Source: UBA1563 sp037440065
GTDB lineage: Bacteria > Bacteroidota > Ignavibacteria > Ignavibacteriales > Ignavibacteriaceae
Length of the DNA: 64,000 nt
NCBI GenBank assembly: GCA_037440065.1
Contig: JBBIUV010000016.1
Span: forward strand, 620,001 to 684,000
Direction: 5' to 3'
Position numbers and translations under genes: made by a program. Shown one piece after another: positions 1-9,381 of the stretch. The stretch's first letter is position 1. Each line of letters begins with the position of its first letter. Under the pieces are notes generated by a model that saw nothing but the letters and a program-made list of their open reading frames with translations, made no database searches and was not told where the DNA came from.

Positions 1-201
1 GATTGAGTATACAATTGAATCAGAATTTGAAATGGTTTTTACTATTTCGGTAGCATGACCCGGGTATTTGGTAATAATTAAATTTTCTTTTGGAATACCT
101 AACTGGTGGAGCAATTTATTCATATGAGGGATTAACTCTGCTCCCTTTCCTTTTCCTGCGTTAGGATTTAATATAAATAATGTATTATTTATAATTGACA
201 T
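1..201 (-). CDS. Diacylglycerol/lipid kinase family protein, N-terminal fragment
   Basis: A 67-codon open frame starts with ATG at 201-199 and runs off the left edge, so only the N-terminus is visible. It begins MSIINNTLFILNPNAGKGKG. The NPNAGKGKG stretch is the first conserved segment of the DAGK catalytic domain (YegS/DgkB/BmrU-type lipid kinases), and the following KYPGHATEI fits the family's 'T..pGHA.e.a' segment. The nucleotide-binding GGDGT motif would lie outside the window. It follows ftsY by 34 nt on the same strand and is probably the last visible gene of the purF-pgsA-ftsY transcript. A lipid kinase beside pgsA would fit phospholipid metabolism. The family call is fairly safe; the substrate is unknown. 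Confidence 0.8.
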   Translation of the reverse strand, partial: MSIINNTLFILNPNAGKGKGAELIPHMNKLLHQLGIPKENLIITKYPGHATEIVKTISNSDSIVYSI

Positions 202-235
202 TCAGTTATATTTATAATAGATGGAATAATAATGA

Positions 236-1180
236 TTAATCAGCTTGAATTAATGTTCTCACGAATATATTTTTATCGAAATTTTGCAAATCGTCAATTC
301 CTTCACCAACTCCAATATAAGGTATTTTCAATCTTAATTCTTTCGCAATCCGAAATAGAATTCCCCCTTTGGCCGTTCCATCCAATTTAGTTATGATAAG
401 TCCGGTTAATTTAACCGATTCAGAAAAGGCTTTAGCCTGTTGAATGCCATTTTGACCAGTGCTCCCATCAACTACTAAAAACACATCATTTGGAGCGTAA
501 TCAAGAAGCTTTGCAATAACCCGTTTAATTTTTGATAGTTCATCCATCAAATTATTTTTGGTGTGTAATCTTCCAGCTGTATCAATTAAAACAACATCCG
601 CTTTTTCATCAATTGCCTTTTTCACGGTTTCATAGACTACAGCAGAAGGATCGGATCCACCGGTTTTTTGAACGATACTAACGTTAGCTCTTTGGGCCCA
701 TATTTCGAGTTGCTCATTTGCAGCAGCCCGAAAGGTATCTGCTGCCCCAATAATTACTTTCTTCCCTGCCTGTCTAAAATTATGCGCCATTTTACCGACT
801 GTAGTTGTTTTACCGGCTCCATTCACTCCTACAACCAGAATCACAAAAGGCTTAAATTTGTTAAATTCAGGTTCGTAATCATCTGTTTCAACTGCTTTTT
901 TTAGAATATTAATTAGGGAGATTTGCAAGATTTTATAAATTGTCGCTCCATTGCGAACTTCTTCATTTACTAAATTCTTCTTAACGTCCTCGATAATCTC
1001 GGAAGAAAGCTCAACTCCCATATCAGAAGTAATTAAGATTTCTTCTAATTCATGGAATATGTCTTCGTCCAGTTTCGCTTTGCCCGTCACAGCTTCTGTT
1101 ATACGGTTAAATATAGCAGTCCTGGTTTTTGCTAGCCCTGAAGTCAATTTTGTAATATTAATATTTTTAAATAAGCCCAT
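236..1180 (-). CDS. ftsY: Signal recognition particle receptor FtsY
   Basis: SRP GTPase that docks ribosome-SRP complexes at the membrane for co-translational insertion. The 314-aa protein has a short N-domain (about residues 1-100) without the long acidic A-domain of E. coli FtsY, then the G-domain: P-loop GVNGAGKT at 118-125, DTFRAAANEQL near 148-158, DTAGR at 200-204, TKLD at 264-267 and the closing GVGEGIDDLQNF near 290-301. These are diagnostic for FtsY rather than Ffh, because there is no methionine-rich M domain. The start overlaps the end of pgsA by 14 nt, so the two are probably translationally coupled. Confidence 0.96.
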   Translation of the reverse strand: MGLFKNINITKLTSGLAKTRTAIFNRITEAVTGKAKLDEDIFHELEEILITSDMGVELSSEIIEDVKKNLVNEEVRNGATIYKILQISLINILKKAVETDDYEPEFNKFKPFVILVVGVNGAGKTTTVGKMAHNFRQAGKKVIIGAADTFRAAANEQLEIWAQRANVSIVQKTGGSDPSAVVYETVKKAIDEKADVVLIDTAGRLHTKNNLMDELSKIKRVIAKLLDYAPNDVFLVVDGSTGQNGIQQAKAFSESVKLTGLIITKLDGTAKGGILFRIAKELRLKIPYIGVGEGIDDLQNFDKNIFVRTLIQAD

Positions 1181-1736
1181 TTTTTCTCTTTTTAATGAAT
1201 TCCACTGCTCTAATTGAGTAAGCGATTAATGATAGAAACGATAGAATGATAATGACATAATAAACACTCAGATAAAAGTAACTCGACTTCTCAACTGAAA
1301 AGCAGATCATAAAAACAAAAAAAGCGAAAATTGTAACGGTAATTTTTCCAAGAAAATTGGATGGCAAAACTTTGTCAAGATATCTCGCTAAAAGTATTCC
1401 ACCTAAGAAAATAATCGCATCCCTACCTATCAAAACAAAAAACAGTAACGGACTAATCTCACCAATTAAAAACAGTTTATAAATTAAAACGGCTGCACAA
1501 ACTTTATCAGCTAACGGATCAATAACCTTTCCTAATTCAGTTACCTGGTTAAATTTTCTTGCAAAAAAACCATCTGCCCAATCGGTGAATACAACAAGTA
1601 CTCCTACCAGAATGATTACAACTCTTGTGTTATAATCTTGAAAATCATTTAATAAAAACCAGAATGGAATAGCCAGAAAAAGTCTTAATAAACTTAATCC
1701 ATTGGAAATTGTAATATCACTTTTATTTATTTTCAT
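1167..1736 (-). CDS. pgsA: CDP-diacylglycerol-glycerol-3-phosphate 3-phosphatidyltransferase
   Basis: Membrane CDP-alcohol phosphatidyltransferase making phosphatidylglycerol phosphate, the first committed step to phosphatidylglycerol. The signature D-x2-D-G-x2-A-R-x8-G-x3-D-x3-D is intact: D52, D55-G56, A59-R60, G69, D73, D77. The 189-aa length and hydrophobic segments (about 10-30, 38-52, 85-110, 120-140, 150-175) fit the family. The ATG overlaps the stop of the upstream S8 protease gene as ATGA (1733-1736), and the 3' end overlaps ftsY. PgsA is favoured over other CDP-alcohol transferases because of its length and start, but phosphatidylserine synthase or cardiolipin-synthase-like alternatives cannot be fully excluded. 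Confidence 0.88.
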   Translation of the reverse strand: MKINKSDITISNGLSLLRLFLAIPFWFLLNDFQDYNTRVVIILVGVLVVFTDWADGFFARKFNQVTELGKVIDPLADKVCAAVLIYKLFLIGEISPLLFFVLIGRDAIIFLGGILLARYLDKVLPSNFLGKITVTIFAFFVFMICFSVEKSSYFYLSVYYVIIILSFLSLIAYSIRAVEFIKKRKNGLI

Positions 1737-4700
1737 CTGATTATTGCTAATTTACCAACTTTTTGGTCAACTTCGTTTTTGTTATTGTCCAATTGTTTGA
1801 TCATATATAAGTAAACACCTGAATTGACAAAATTGCCGTTTATATCTCTCAAATCCCATGTTAATCCCCCGTTACCGTCTGTTTCAAATATATGATTAAT
1901 TTTATTTCCCGACAAAGAATAGATTAATATTTCTGCGTACTGCGGGAGATTTGCGAATGTAACCACTCCATTTGATATTTTGGCAGGGCTCGGATATACA
2001 AAAACATTTTCAAGATTCTCTGATTTTGCCAACAAGAACACTTCACTTCCAGCTCCATTTTCAATAGCTAATGAACCCGCAGTCTTATCAGAGAGAAGAT
2101 TCTTACATATTACTTTGTACTCTTTTCCAATTGATCCTATTCGATTAGTGAAATTTATTGTAACACTTCTGTCATCATTCAATGAAATGGAACTTATAGG
2201 ATTTATCGGTTCAATAATATAATTATTATGATTAAGAACTGAAATAGTATCTACCGGTAAATTGAACTGAAGATTAATTTTGTAAGGAGTTACGATAGAA
2301 TGAGCTGTTATGTAAAATTTGTTATTTGCGGGTATATCAATAAAATCAAAACTTATTGTATCGGTAACGATGGGTGAATTATATAAATCATTTAAATCTT
2401 TAATAACCAATTTATTCCCTCCGCTCGCCAATTCTTTTGAAAATGTTACGAGATATGAATAACTTGAGGACGGTGATACCGAATGTGGATAGACGTTTCC
2501 GATTGCACTTAAAAGACTGAATGCTTGCAAGTTCTCAACCACCGTTTTCACTTTTTCGGAGAATTTGATTTCAACGGAGAATGCCGATACTGCTTTGCTC
2601 TCTAATACTTTTGCAGTTTTGTGATGATAAACTTCAACAACGGTTGAGTAATTTTGTGGAGTCAGTGAACTATTCGAAATAATATAATAGTATCTTGTAT
2701 TGAGATTTACAGTTGTATCAACAAAATGATTGGAGTTGGTTGAACCTATTTTGATAAATGAACTTGAGTTATTAGTATTTCCTCTATAAATGTTAACATT
2801 ATTTGTTCCATTCCATTTTAAATATATCGAAGAGGAATCTAAGCTATAACCGATGATGTCAGTTGGAATACTTTGATTTGAAAGAGAAGTTGAAAGGAAT
2901 TTGATTTTGTCTGCCTTAGGAAATGCAATATCGAGAGTTGATGTATTTAATAGAAATCCAGTAAATATTGAATTACCATTTGTGGTTTCATCAAAATAGA
3001 TAAAATCAGTTGATAAGTTTGCACCATTATTTGAAAGAATATAACTGTAAGGAAATGCGAAAAGTACTAATTTGTCTTTGCCTTCAATATTTACAAATTT
3101 TAATGAACTTTGTTTTTTCTGAAATGAGGAACCAAACTCCTCAGCCGGATCAACAAAAGCATTGGAGAAAATCAAATTCAGTTTGGGATTGTTGGTTACA
3201 AAATTATCTAATTTGAAGACTTCCAAAATGTTAAAACTCGCAATATCAATTTCGGAAATTGAGTGAACGAGTACCGCTAATTCTTTTGTTCCGTCGTTAT
3301 CAAAATCTCCCACGGCTATTTGATTTGATGAACTTTCAAATCCAGTTGAAACTGAAAAGTATGGAACAAATTTATTGTTCGAATTTAACTCATAACTAAA
3401 GATATCCCCTTCTCTATCTAAAAACCAAAGTTCGGTTTTCCCATTTTTGTTTAAATCCGCTATAACACAATGAGGAGAATTAAGTTCATTTGCATACATA
3501 AATGAAGGTGAAAAATTATTTAGTGTTTGCGACAAAGTTAAACTCAAATCGCTATTTACTTTATAAATTGAAATAGTGGAATCGGTTGTTAACGCTCCAA
3601 TTTCAAACACAGAATCCCCATCAACATCCTGCGCAAATATTGGCCAGAACATAGATTTATCAAAAAATTTTTTCGTATCAAACTTTGTAGAATTTACTTC
3701 TTTCTGTTCCATTATAAAACCGTTTCGGGACCATAATGTCAAAACATCTAATTTCCCATTCCTATTAAAATCTCCCACAACTTTCGGTATTCTTTCAAAA
3801 AGAGAATCACCAAGTATTTTAGTAAAACCATTGCTTTCAAATTTGTAGAGGAATGTGTGCATTGGGTCTTCGTTTTCTCGCAAGAAAACATAATTTATAT
3901 TTGTTGTATCCAGGGTAAATGAAGACTCAAACAATGAGCCCGCAGGAAGTGAAAACGATCTTTCTTCAAATCCTTGTGGGTGAAAATAATCGCTGGATTT
4001 TATTACAAAAGGATTTCCGTTGTTCAATAATTTTACCGAGTTACCAAGTTGATTTTCAATTTCAAAATAGATTTGATAATCAGTATTCGGTTCAACAATT
4101 TCTTTGGGAATAAATCCATAGTGAAGTTGTTTAACGAAAAGATTATTTGTAGCAAATCCGTCCAAAGAAATATATTTATAACTATCGTTTGAACTTGCCT
4201 TCCGGTAATACATTTTTGCAATTGCCGGGGCGCTTGAATAAAGAGCCGCCACGAATGTTGGTTTATCTCCGTAGTAGGCGGGAAAAATTGATATCAACTC
4301 TCCTTGAGGAATTTTGGTGACTCTTCGGAAATTTACTCTTTCTTCTTTTGTTAACCCATTTGTTTGATGCAATACAATGCGTAAAGTAAATACTGTATCT
4401 TTTTCTGAATGGAGATCAATACTGCCAACTTTTTGATTATAAATCTGATTTTTTTGAGTTGATAAAAGTGTTTTCCATGAATCGGGATTTAATCCAACAC
4501 CAAAAAATATTTCGAAGTTATCAAAGAATGGAGAAAGCACCGTAGCGGAAATATTTATTGAATCGCTGGCAGTTGCATAATCCTGTTGTGGATAATCAAA
4601 TTTCACAATTGAAGGAGCCAAAGTTTTTACGGCTTTAAAAACATTTAATCTCCCGGCACCGCTTTTCAAATCCCATCCCGTGGAATTAATATCATCACAA

Positions 4701-5953
4701 GTTGATTTTAAAATTTGTTTTATCTCTTCATTTGAAAAAGATTTTTGCGAAAGAATTAAACCGGCTGCTGCTGAAACAAATGGGGCCGCGGCTGATGTTC
4801 CATTAAACGAAGCATAAGTATTATTTCGTGCAGTAGTAATAATATCCGATCCCGGGGCAACCAAATCTAAAGTAGAGCCATAATTTGAAGACGAAGAGAC
4901 ATAATCATCTATGGTTGAATTCCCTACCGAAATAACTTCATCATAACTTGAAGGATAGTGAAGACTTGTTATGCCATCATTTCCAGAACTTGCTATCATA
5001 ACTACATTTTGTGAGTAAGCATAACGAATTACATCCCGTAAAACATAGGAATAAGAAACATCACCGAAGCTCATATTAATAACTTTAACACCATTTGCGA
5101 TAGCATATAAAATGGCAGCGGCTACATCATCTTCTTCTCCATATCCGTCCGGATCGAATGCACGTAAATTCATTACTTTCACTTTTGGAGCTACACCGGC
5201 AATTCCTTTATTGTTGTTAGTTGAAGCTGCAATTATTCCGCTAACTGCTGTTCCATGAGAAAAAGTATTTTCATCCATTGGATAATTATCCCAAGTTAAA
5301 TAATCTCCACTAGTAGAATCAAAAGGAAAACCTGTACGATCGGTAAAGTCCCACCCTTGATAATCATCTACGAAACCGTTGTTATCATCATCAATTCCGT
5401 TGGATTTTTTATCATTTCCAAATGAGTCTAAGCCGGTTTCTCCTTTGTTGATATAGATATTATCAATTAGATCAGGATGGTAAAAATCGATACCGGTATC
5501 AATAACCCCTACAAGTACAGAATCCGTACCTTCAGTAATTTTCCAAGCATTGAATGCGTCAATTTTTGATAATGCCCATTGCTCACTAATCAGACTATCG
5601 TTTGGAACGGAATCAATTTTATAGATGATTTGTTTTTGAATGTATTCGACGGCTGGATATTTTTTTTTGAATGATGTCCAAAACTCACTATTTGTGTTTG
5701 ACGGAAAAGAAAACTTGATAATGTTTTTAAGAGATGAAATTTTACTTCCCTTCCCCTTGGCAAAGTCACCTACCAAAACTTCTTTTAAAGGAATATTTCT
5801 ATCCGACTGAGTAGTTAGATAGGTTTGCTGAACTGACGTTTTTAGTGAAAGCGGTTCAGGGGGTTGTGAAAATTTTACGAAATAAACTTCTTGTGTAAAG
5901 ATTTTTATCGTTGAGAGTGAAGTAAAAAGAAATAAAAAATTAATTATTCTCAT
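1733..5953 (-). CDS. Secreted S8 (subtilisin-like) serine protease with FG-GAP-like repeats and T9SS-type C-terminal domain
   Basis: About 1406 aa. I chose the ATG at 5953 because it places a signal peptide (MRIINFLFLFTSLSTIKIFTQ) at the N-terminus; an in-frame ATG at 5980 would add nine mostly charged residues. Numbered from 5980, the catalytic triad is D161 (VIDTGID), H242 (FSHGTAVSG) and S396 (NGTSAAAP). A pro-region of roughly 100 residues precedes it. Downstream are four short calcium-loop-like repeats (GDFNRNGKLD, DVDGDSVFE, ADLNKNGKTE, GDFDNDGTKE; about 740-950), Ig/FN3-like segments, and a sorting domain starting YPSPAKISNG and ending GKLAIIR. Predicted function is extracellular protein degradation, exported by Sec then T9SS. 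It is wedged between purF and pgsA, overlapping both, which is unusual for an exoenzyme. Confidence 0.9.
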   Translation of the reverse strand: MRIINFLFLFTSLSTIKIFTQEVYFVKFSQPPEPLSLKTSVQQTYLTTQSDRNIPLKEVLVGDFAKGKGSKISSLKNIIKFSFPSNTNSEFWTSFKKKYPAVEYIQKQIIYKIDSVPNDSLISEQWALSKIDAFNAWKITEGTDSVLVGVIDTGIDFYHPDLIDNIYINKGETGLDSFGNDKKSNGIDDDNNGFVDDYQGWDFTDRTGFPFDSTSGDYLTWDNYPMDENTFSHGTAVSGIIAASTNNNKGIAGVAPKVKVMNLRAFDPDGYGEEDDVAAAILYAIANGVKVINMSFGDVSYSYVLRDVIRYAYSQNVVMIASSGNDGITSLHYPSSYDEVISVGNSTIDDYVSSSSNYGSTLDLVAPGSDIITTARNNTYASFNGTSAAAPFVSAAAGLILSQKSFSNEEIKQILKSTCDDINSTGWDLKSGAGRLNVFKAVKTLAPSIVKFDYPQQDYATASDSINISATVLSPFFDNFEIFFGVGLNPDSWKTLLSTQKNQIYNQKVGSIDLHSEKDTVFTLRIVLHQTNGLTKEERVNFRRVTKIPQGELISIFPAYYGDKPTFVAALYSSAPAIAKMYYRKASSNDSYKYISLDGFATNNLFVKQLHYGFIPKEIVEPNTDYQIYFEIENQLGNSVKLLNNGNPFVIKSSDYFHPQGFEERSFSLPAGSLFESSFTLDTTNINYVFLRENEDPMHTFLYKFESNGFTKILGDSLFERIPKVVGDFNRNGKLDVLTLWSRNGFIMEQKEVNSTKFDTKKFFDKSMFWPIFAQDVDGDSVFEIGALTTDSTISIYKVNSDLSLTLSQTLNNFSPSFMYANELNSPHCVIADLNKNGKTELWFLDREGDIFSYELNSNNKFVPYFSVSTGFESSSNQIAVGDFDNDGTKELAVLVHSISEIDIASFNILEVFKLDNFVTNNPKLNLIFSNAFVDPAEEFGSSFQKKQSSLKFVNIEGKDKLVLFAFPYSYILSNNGANLSTDFIYFDETTNGNSIFTGFLLNTSTLDIAFPKADKIKFLSTSLSNQSIPTDIIGYSLDSSSIYLKWNGTNNVNIYRGNTNNSSSFIKIGSTNSNHFVDTTVNLNTRYYYIISNSSLTPQNYSTVVEVYHHKTAKVLESKAVSAFSVEIKFSEKVKTVVENLQAFSLLSAIGNVYPHSVSPSSSYSYLVTFSKELASGGNKLVIKDLNDLYNSPIVTDTISFDFIDIPANNKFYITAHSIVTPYKINLQFNLPVDTISVLNHNNYIIEPINPISSISLNDDRSVTINFTNRIGSIGKEYKVICKNLLSDKTAGSLAIENGAGSEVFLLAKSENLENVFVYPSPAKISNGVVTFANLPQYAEILIYSLSGNKINHIFETDGNGGLTWDLRDINGNFVNSGVYLYMIKQLDNNKNEVDQKVGKLAIIR

Positions 5954-7412
5954 ATATTTCTTTTTTAAAGGAGGTATCAACTACTGTCGGGTAAGAACCG
6001 GAGAAACACGCGGTACAATAATTATTTTTATCATCTTCGTATACTGATTCCAAAAGTTCTTCGATTGACATATACTCTACGCTATCTACACCTAAATACT
6101 CTCTTATCTTTTCAATATCTTTTTTCATTCGAAATGCAATTAATTCTTCTGAAGACGGGAAATCCATTCCGTAATAACAAGGGAATAGAATCTGTGGTGA
6201 TGAAATCCGTAGATGAATTTCCTTAGGATTAGCCTCTTTGATTAAGTTAACAAGTTGTTTTGACGTTGTGCCACGAACGATCGAATCATCAACCAATACA
6301 ACAGTTTTCCCTTCAAGAACACCTTTAACTACATTAAATTTTATTCTAACCCCAATTTCACGTTTCTGTTGATGAGGTTGAATAAATGTTCTACCGATGT
6401 AGTGACTTCGAATAAGACCTATCTCTAACTTCGATTTTATCCCCATTTTTTCTAATTCATTTTGATAACCGATTGCAGCCGTATTAGAACTATCCGGAAC
6501 GCTAATAACAATAACTTTTTCACCATCTTTATCAACAACAGGATGATTCCTCGCAAGAATTTTACTTAATCTTCTCCTCACTTTATCAACACTGTGCCCA
6601 AATATTTTTGAATCGGGTCTTGAAAAATAGATGTATTCAAAAATGCAATGTTTTTTTTGTTCAACTTTTAAATCTAGAAAATACGATTTTATTACACCGG
6701 TTTCGTTAGCTTCGTCGTCAATAACAATAACCTCACCAGGTTGAATGTCTCGAATATATTCAGCAGAGTTTATATCGAAAGCGCAAGTTTCTGATGCAAC
6801 AATAAAACAACCATCTTTTTTCCCCAGTGCCAAAGGTCTAAATCCATAAGGATCGCGTGCTGCAATCAACGCATTATCCGTAAGAATTGTTAAACAAAAA
6901 GCTCCTTCGATTTTATTTAGTGAATCAACAATTTGATCAACTTGTTTTGTTAACCTGCTTCTTGCAATAAGGTGAAGAATAACTTCAGTATCGCTGGTTG
7001 TTTGAAAAATGGCACCTTCATTCACCAAATTATTTCTGATCTGTTTAGCGTTTGTAAGATTGCCATTATGTGCAATTGCTAAATTCCCATCTCGATAGTT
7101 TACCACAAATGGTTGAATATTTTTTCTTGAACCTGAAGCACCGGTTGTAGAATAACGATTGTGGCCAATTGCAGCTGTTCCGGAAAGAATGTTTGTCCAA
7201 AGGTTATCATCCGCATAAACTTCGGAAACCAATCCCTCACCTTTCATGATATCAAATACTATCTTATTCTTTTCATTTATCTTCCGAACAAGAATTCCTG
7301 TGGCTTCTTGTCCACGATGTTGAAGAGAATGTAATCCGTAATAGGTGATCAATGAAGCGTTTTCATTTCCCCAAATACCAAATATTCCGCAAAAACTTTT
7401 AGGCTTATCCAT
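5940..7412 (-). CDS. purF: Amidophosphoribosyltransferase (Fe-S type)
   Basis: Commits PRPP and glutamine to purine biosynthesis by making phosphoribosylamine. The open frame reaches back to 7553, but its first 47 codons read through the tRNA-Pro gene and AT-rich leader. The start at 7412 gives MDKPKSF followed by CGIFGI, so that propeptide cleavage exposes the catalytic Cys. The glutaminase domain (GLHSLQHRGQEATG, GHNRYSTTG) is followed by the phosphoribosyltransferase domain with the PRPP loop VVLVDDSIVRGTTS. Cysteines in KKHCIFEYIYF, ILFPCYYG and NNYCTACFSG match the Fe-S ligands of the Bacillus-type enzyme. 490 aa is normal. The stop overlaps the start of the protease gene. Confidence 0.96.
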   Translation of the reverse strand: MDKPKSFCGIFGIWGNENASLITYYGLHSLQHRGQEATGILVRKINEKNKIVFDIMKGEGLVSEVYADDNLWTNILSGTAAIGHNRYSTTGASGSRKNIQPFVVNYRDGNLAIAHNGNLTNAKQIRNNLVNEGAIFQTTSDTEVILHLIARSRLTKQVDQIVDSLNKIEGAFCLTILTDNALIAARDPYGFRPLALGKKDGCFIVASETCAFDINSAEYIRDIQPGEVIVIDDEANETGVIKSYFLDLKVEQKKHCIFEYIYFSRPDSKIFGHSVDKVRRRLSKILARNHPVVDKDGEKVIVISVPDSSNTAAIGYQNELEKMGIKSKLEIGLIRSHYIGRTFIQPHQQKREIGVRIKFNVVKGVLEGKTVVLVDDSIVRGTTSKQLVNLIKEANPKEIHLRISSPQILFPCYYGMDFPSSEELIAFRMKKDIEKIREYLGVDSVEYMSIEELLESVYEDDKNNYCTACFSGSYPTVVDTSFKKEIYENN

Positions 7413-7516
7413 GGAGTTCCAATAACAAATAGAAGTTAAACAAATAATAAAAATTATGAGATGTAAAATAATAGGTTCTAAAAATAAAAAGGTACAAAAA
7501 CTTTGTACCTTTAAAG

Positions 7517-7590
<74 letters not shown>

Positions 7591-8004
7591 TTATAAAAGT
7601 TGAATAATTCTTTCCAATGAATTTTTAATTTCTAATAATTCCGCAACCGGAATTTCTCGCAGTTCATTAGGATTGATTTTAACCACATTTGATTCAGTTA
7701 TTTTTTTTGGCTCTTGGACAACTTTTACAGAATTAACTTCTTTTTCAGTTCCTGCTGTAGAAAGTATGTTTTTAGCACCTTCGATTGTATACCGCTTTTC
7801 TCTTAATAAAGATTTAATCTGAAGAATTAATTGGATGTCTTTATTCGTAAAAACACGGTTACCAGCGCGATTCTTTTGTGGTTTTAATTGTTCAAACTCA
7901 GTTTCCCAATACCGAAGCACATATTGTTCTACCTCAGTAATTTTACTCACTTCACTTATTGAATAATACAGCTTCTTAAGGTTAAAATCTTTCATAAGCA
8001 TCAC
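7591..8004 (-). CDS. MerR-family transcriptional regulator
   Basis: 137-aa DNA-binding protein. A winged-helix MerR domain covers about residues 10-80, with YSISEVSKITEVEQYVLRYW as the helix-turn-helix and the wing GNRVFTNKDIQLI. The C-terminal 50 residues show no effector-binding domain, only a short helical tail (VAELLEIKNSLERIIQLL) that may dimerise. The longest frame starts at a GTG (8004), with ATGs at 8001 and 7995 also possible; no clear ribosome-binding site separates them. The stop at 7591-7593 abuts the tRNA. The type resembles the small stand-alone MerR proteins common in Bacteroidetes and Chlorobi; the target is unknown. Confidence 0.88.
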   Translation of the reverse strand: MMLMKDFNLKKLYYSISEVSKITEVEQYVLRYWETEFEQLKPQKNRAGNRVFTNKDIQLILQIKSLLREKRYTIEGAKNILSTAGTEKEVNSVKVVQEPKKITESNVVKINPNELREIPVAELLEIKNSLERIIQLL

Positions 8005-8136
8005 TTAAAGTTTGTACTAAAAATAAATAATAAGCAATTAAATACCAACACATTACTAATAAATAATTAAAATACTTTAAGCTACCTTTTTTAGTAACCA
8101 CTTTAATAAAGTAAGAACTTGTTTCCCAAAATTAAG

Positions 8137-8571
8137 TTAATAAGTTTTTTTTAGAAGTTGTTGAATTGTAAAAACCGCTGAAAGATATCCAATTTCTTTG
8201 AAGCCTGATATATAACCATTTACAGCCTTTGCCGTTATCATGGTTTGTCTAAAATCTTCCCTCTGTGTCAAATGCGATAAATGAACCTCAACTTTGGGCA
8301 ATTTGCACTCAGCTAAAGCATCGTGGATTGCTACCGAAGTATGTGAATATCCTCCCGGATTAATGATCAAACCTTCAAAACTCTCTTCAACGCTTTGAAT
8401 TTTTGAAACTATTTCACCCTCATGATTTGATTGAAAAAAAATAAAATCAATTTCCGGAAAAGACTTTGTCACAACGCTTTCAATATTTTCTAATGTCAAA
8501 TTTCCATATTTATCCGGATCACGTTTGCCTAAAAGATTGAGATTTGGTCCATTAATTACTAATATTTTCAT
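8137..8571 (-). CDS. aroQ: 3-dehydroquinate dehydratase, type II
   Basis: Shikimate-pathway enzyme converting 3-dehydroquinate to 3-dehydroshikimate. The 144-aa length and the opening ILVINGPNLNLLGKRDP are typical of the dodecameric type II family. Catalytic residues are visible: R17, Y22 (DKYGNLTL), N71 (INPGGYSHTS), H97 in VEVHLS and the downstream R of QREDFRQ. Its ATG overlaps the stop of the preceding 90-aa gene by 4 nt. It is the last gene of a three-gene run; 132 AT-rich bases with no evident terminator separate it from merR. Confidence 0.96.
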   Translation of the reverse strand: MKILVINGPNLNLLGKRDPDKYGNLTLENIESVVTKSFPEIDFIFFQSNHEGEIVSKIQSVEESFEGLIINPGGYSHTSVAIHDALAECKLPKVEVHLSHLTQREDFRQTMITAKAVNGYISGFKEIGYLSAVFTIQQLLKKTY

Positions 8572-8840
8572 TTTTCCTCATTCATCTGGTCAATGATTTC
8601 TCTAATTCTAGGAGTTAAATAAATTTGCTCTACTCCTAAATCTTTTAATGCTTCTGATAAAATAATTGCTTTCCGCTGTGAATTCGCTAATTTATTAATG
8701 ACAATTACTTTACTATCTTTTAACAAACAATATCCCCCCTTAAAATCTCCTTTTTCAAATCTGATAGTAGCTCCAAGCTGAGCCGCAAGAGCTTTTAATT
8801 CTTCTATCACATCTTCAAATTCTTTTTCTTTAATTTTCAT
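8568..8840 (-). CDS. Small conserved protein of unknown function
   Basis: A 90-aa soluble, charged, probably alpha/beta protein. Features are an N-terminal helix (EKEFEDVIEELKALAAQLGA), a central GDFKGGYCLLKDSKVIVINK segment and a helical C-terminus ending IREIIDQMNEEK. I recall similar small proteins in Bacteroidetes and Chlorobi genomes beside shikimate or housekeeping genes, but no function is known to me. Reality as a gene is supported by its overlaps: 11 nt with the upstream membrane-protein gene and 4 nt (ATGA) with aroQ, which suggest co-translation. Confidence 0.75.
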   Translation of the reverse strand: MKIKEKEFEDVIEELKALAAQLGATIRFEKGDFKGGYCLLKDSKVIVINKLANSQRKAIILSEALKDLGVEQIYLTPRIREIIDQMNEEK

Positions 8841-9339
8841 TTTTTGTAAGAGGTTGAAAGATAGCGAGATAAATGACAGCTAAAAAAGAGAATAAATGTA
8901 TTAGTGGAAAACTCCCTAAAACTTTATACCGTTCAATTGTCGCATCTAAGATTATTTTTGAATCAAAAGTCGAATAAAAAACAGCCATTAATATTTTATA
9001 ATCTAATTTGATCAAATATAATTCAAAAGGAGCAAGTGTTACAACCAAAACTAGAATAATAAAAAGCCATCCGTTTTGTTTTAATTTTAAATTTGAGGTA
9101 GCGGTGTAAACTAAAAACGACACAAGAAAAAGTACATAAGTAACTACTGAAAGCGAAATTAACGGATTGAGTATATAAAACACTGCATGTAGAAATGAAG
9201 AATTAATAAACGGTTTTAGCTGAAATTGATTTCCTTCAAACATGTAAAAGGTTAACATGGTGCGTGATAGGTTTGCACCCAACCATGTAGCACCGAATAC
9301 CACACAAAGATATTGAAATATTTTTGATACTTTTTGCAT
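8830..9339 (-). CDS. Integral membrane protein, unknown function
   Basis: A 169-aa protein with about four hydrophobic helices (roughly 8-28, 45-80, 90-110, 145-162) and no recognisable catalytic motif. Short loops and a charged C-terminal tail (LTKNEN) fit an inner-membrane protein, loosely reminiscent of small DUF4149-like proteins, though I would not assign it there. It is the first gene of the run leading into aroQ and is divergent from the ppx-like gene across only 42 bp, so both promoters must lie in that gap or inside the opposite genes. Confidence 0.65.
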   Translation of the reverse strand: MQKVSKIFQYLCVVFGATWLGANLSRTMLTFYMFEGNQFQLKPFINSSFLHAVFYILNPLISLSVVTYVLFLVSFLVYTATSNLKLKQNGWLFIILVLVVTLAPFELYLIKLDYKILMAVFYSTFDSKIILDATIERYKVLGSFPLIHLFSFLAVIYLAIFQPLTKNEN

Positions 9340-9381
9340 AACTATTTTTTTTTATTTTGATGACTAAAATATGGAAAAAAA

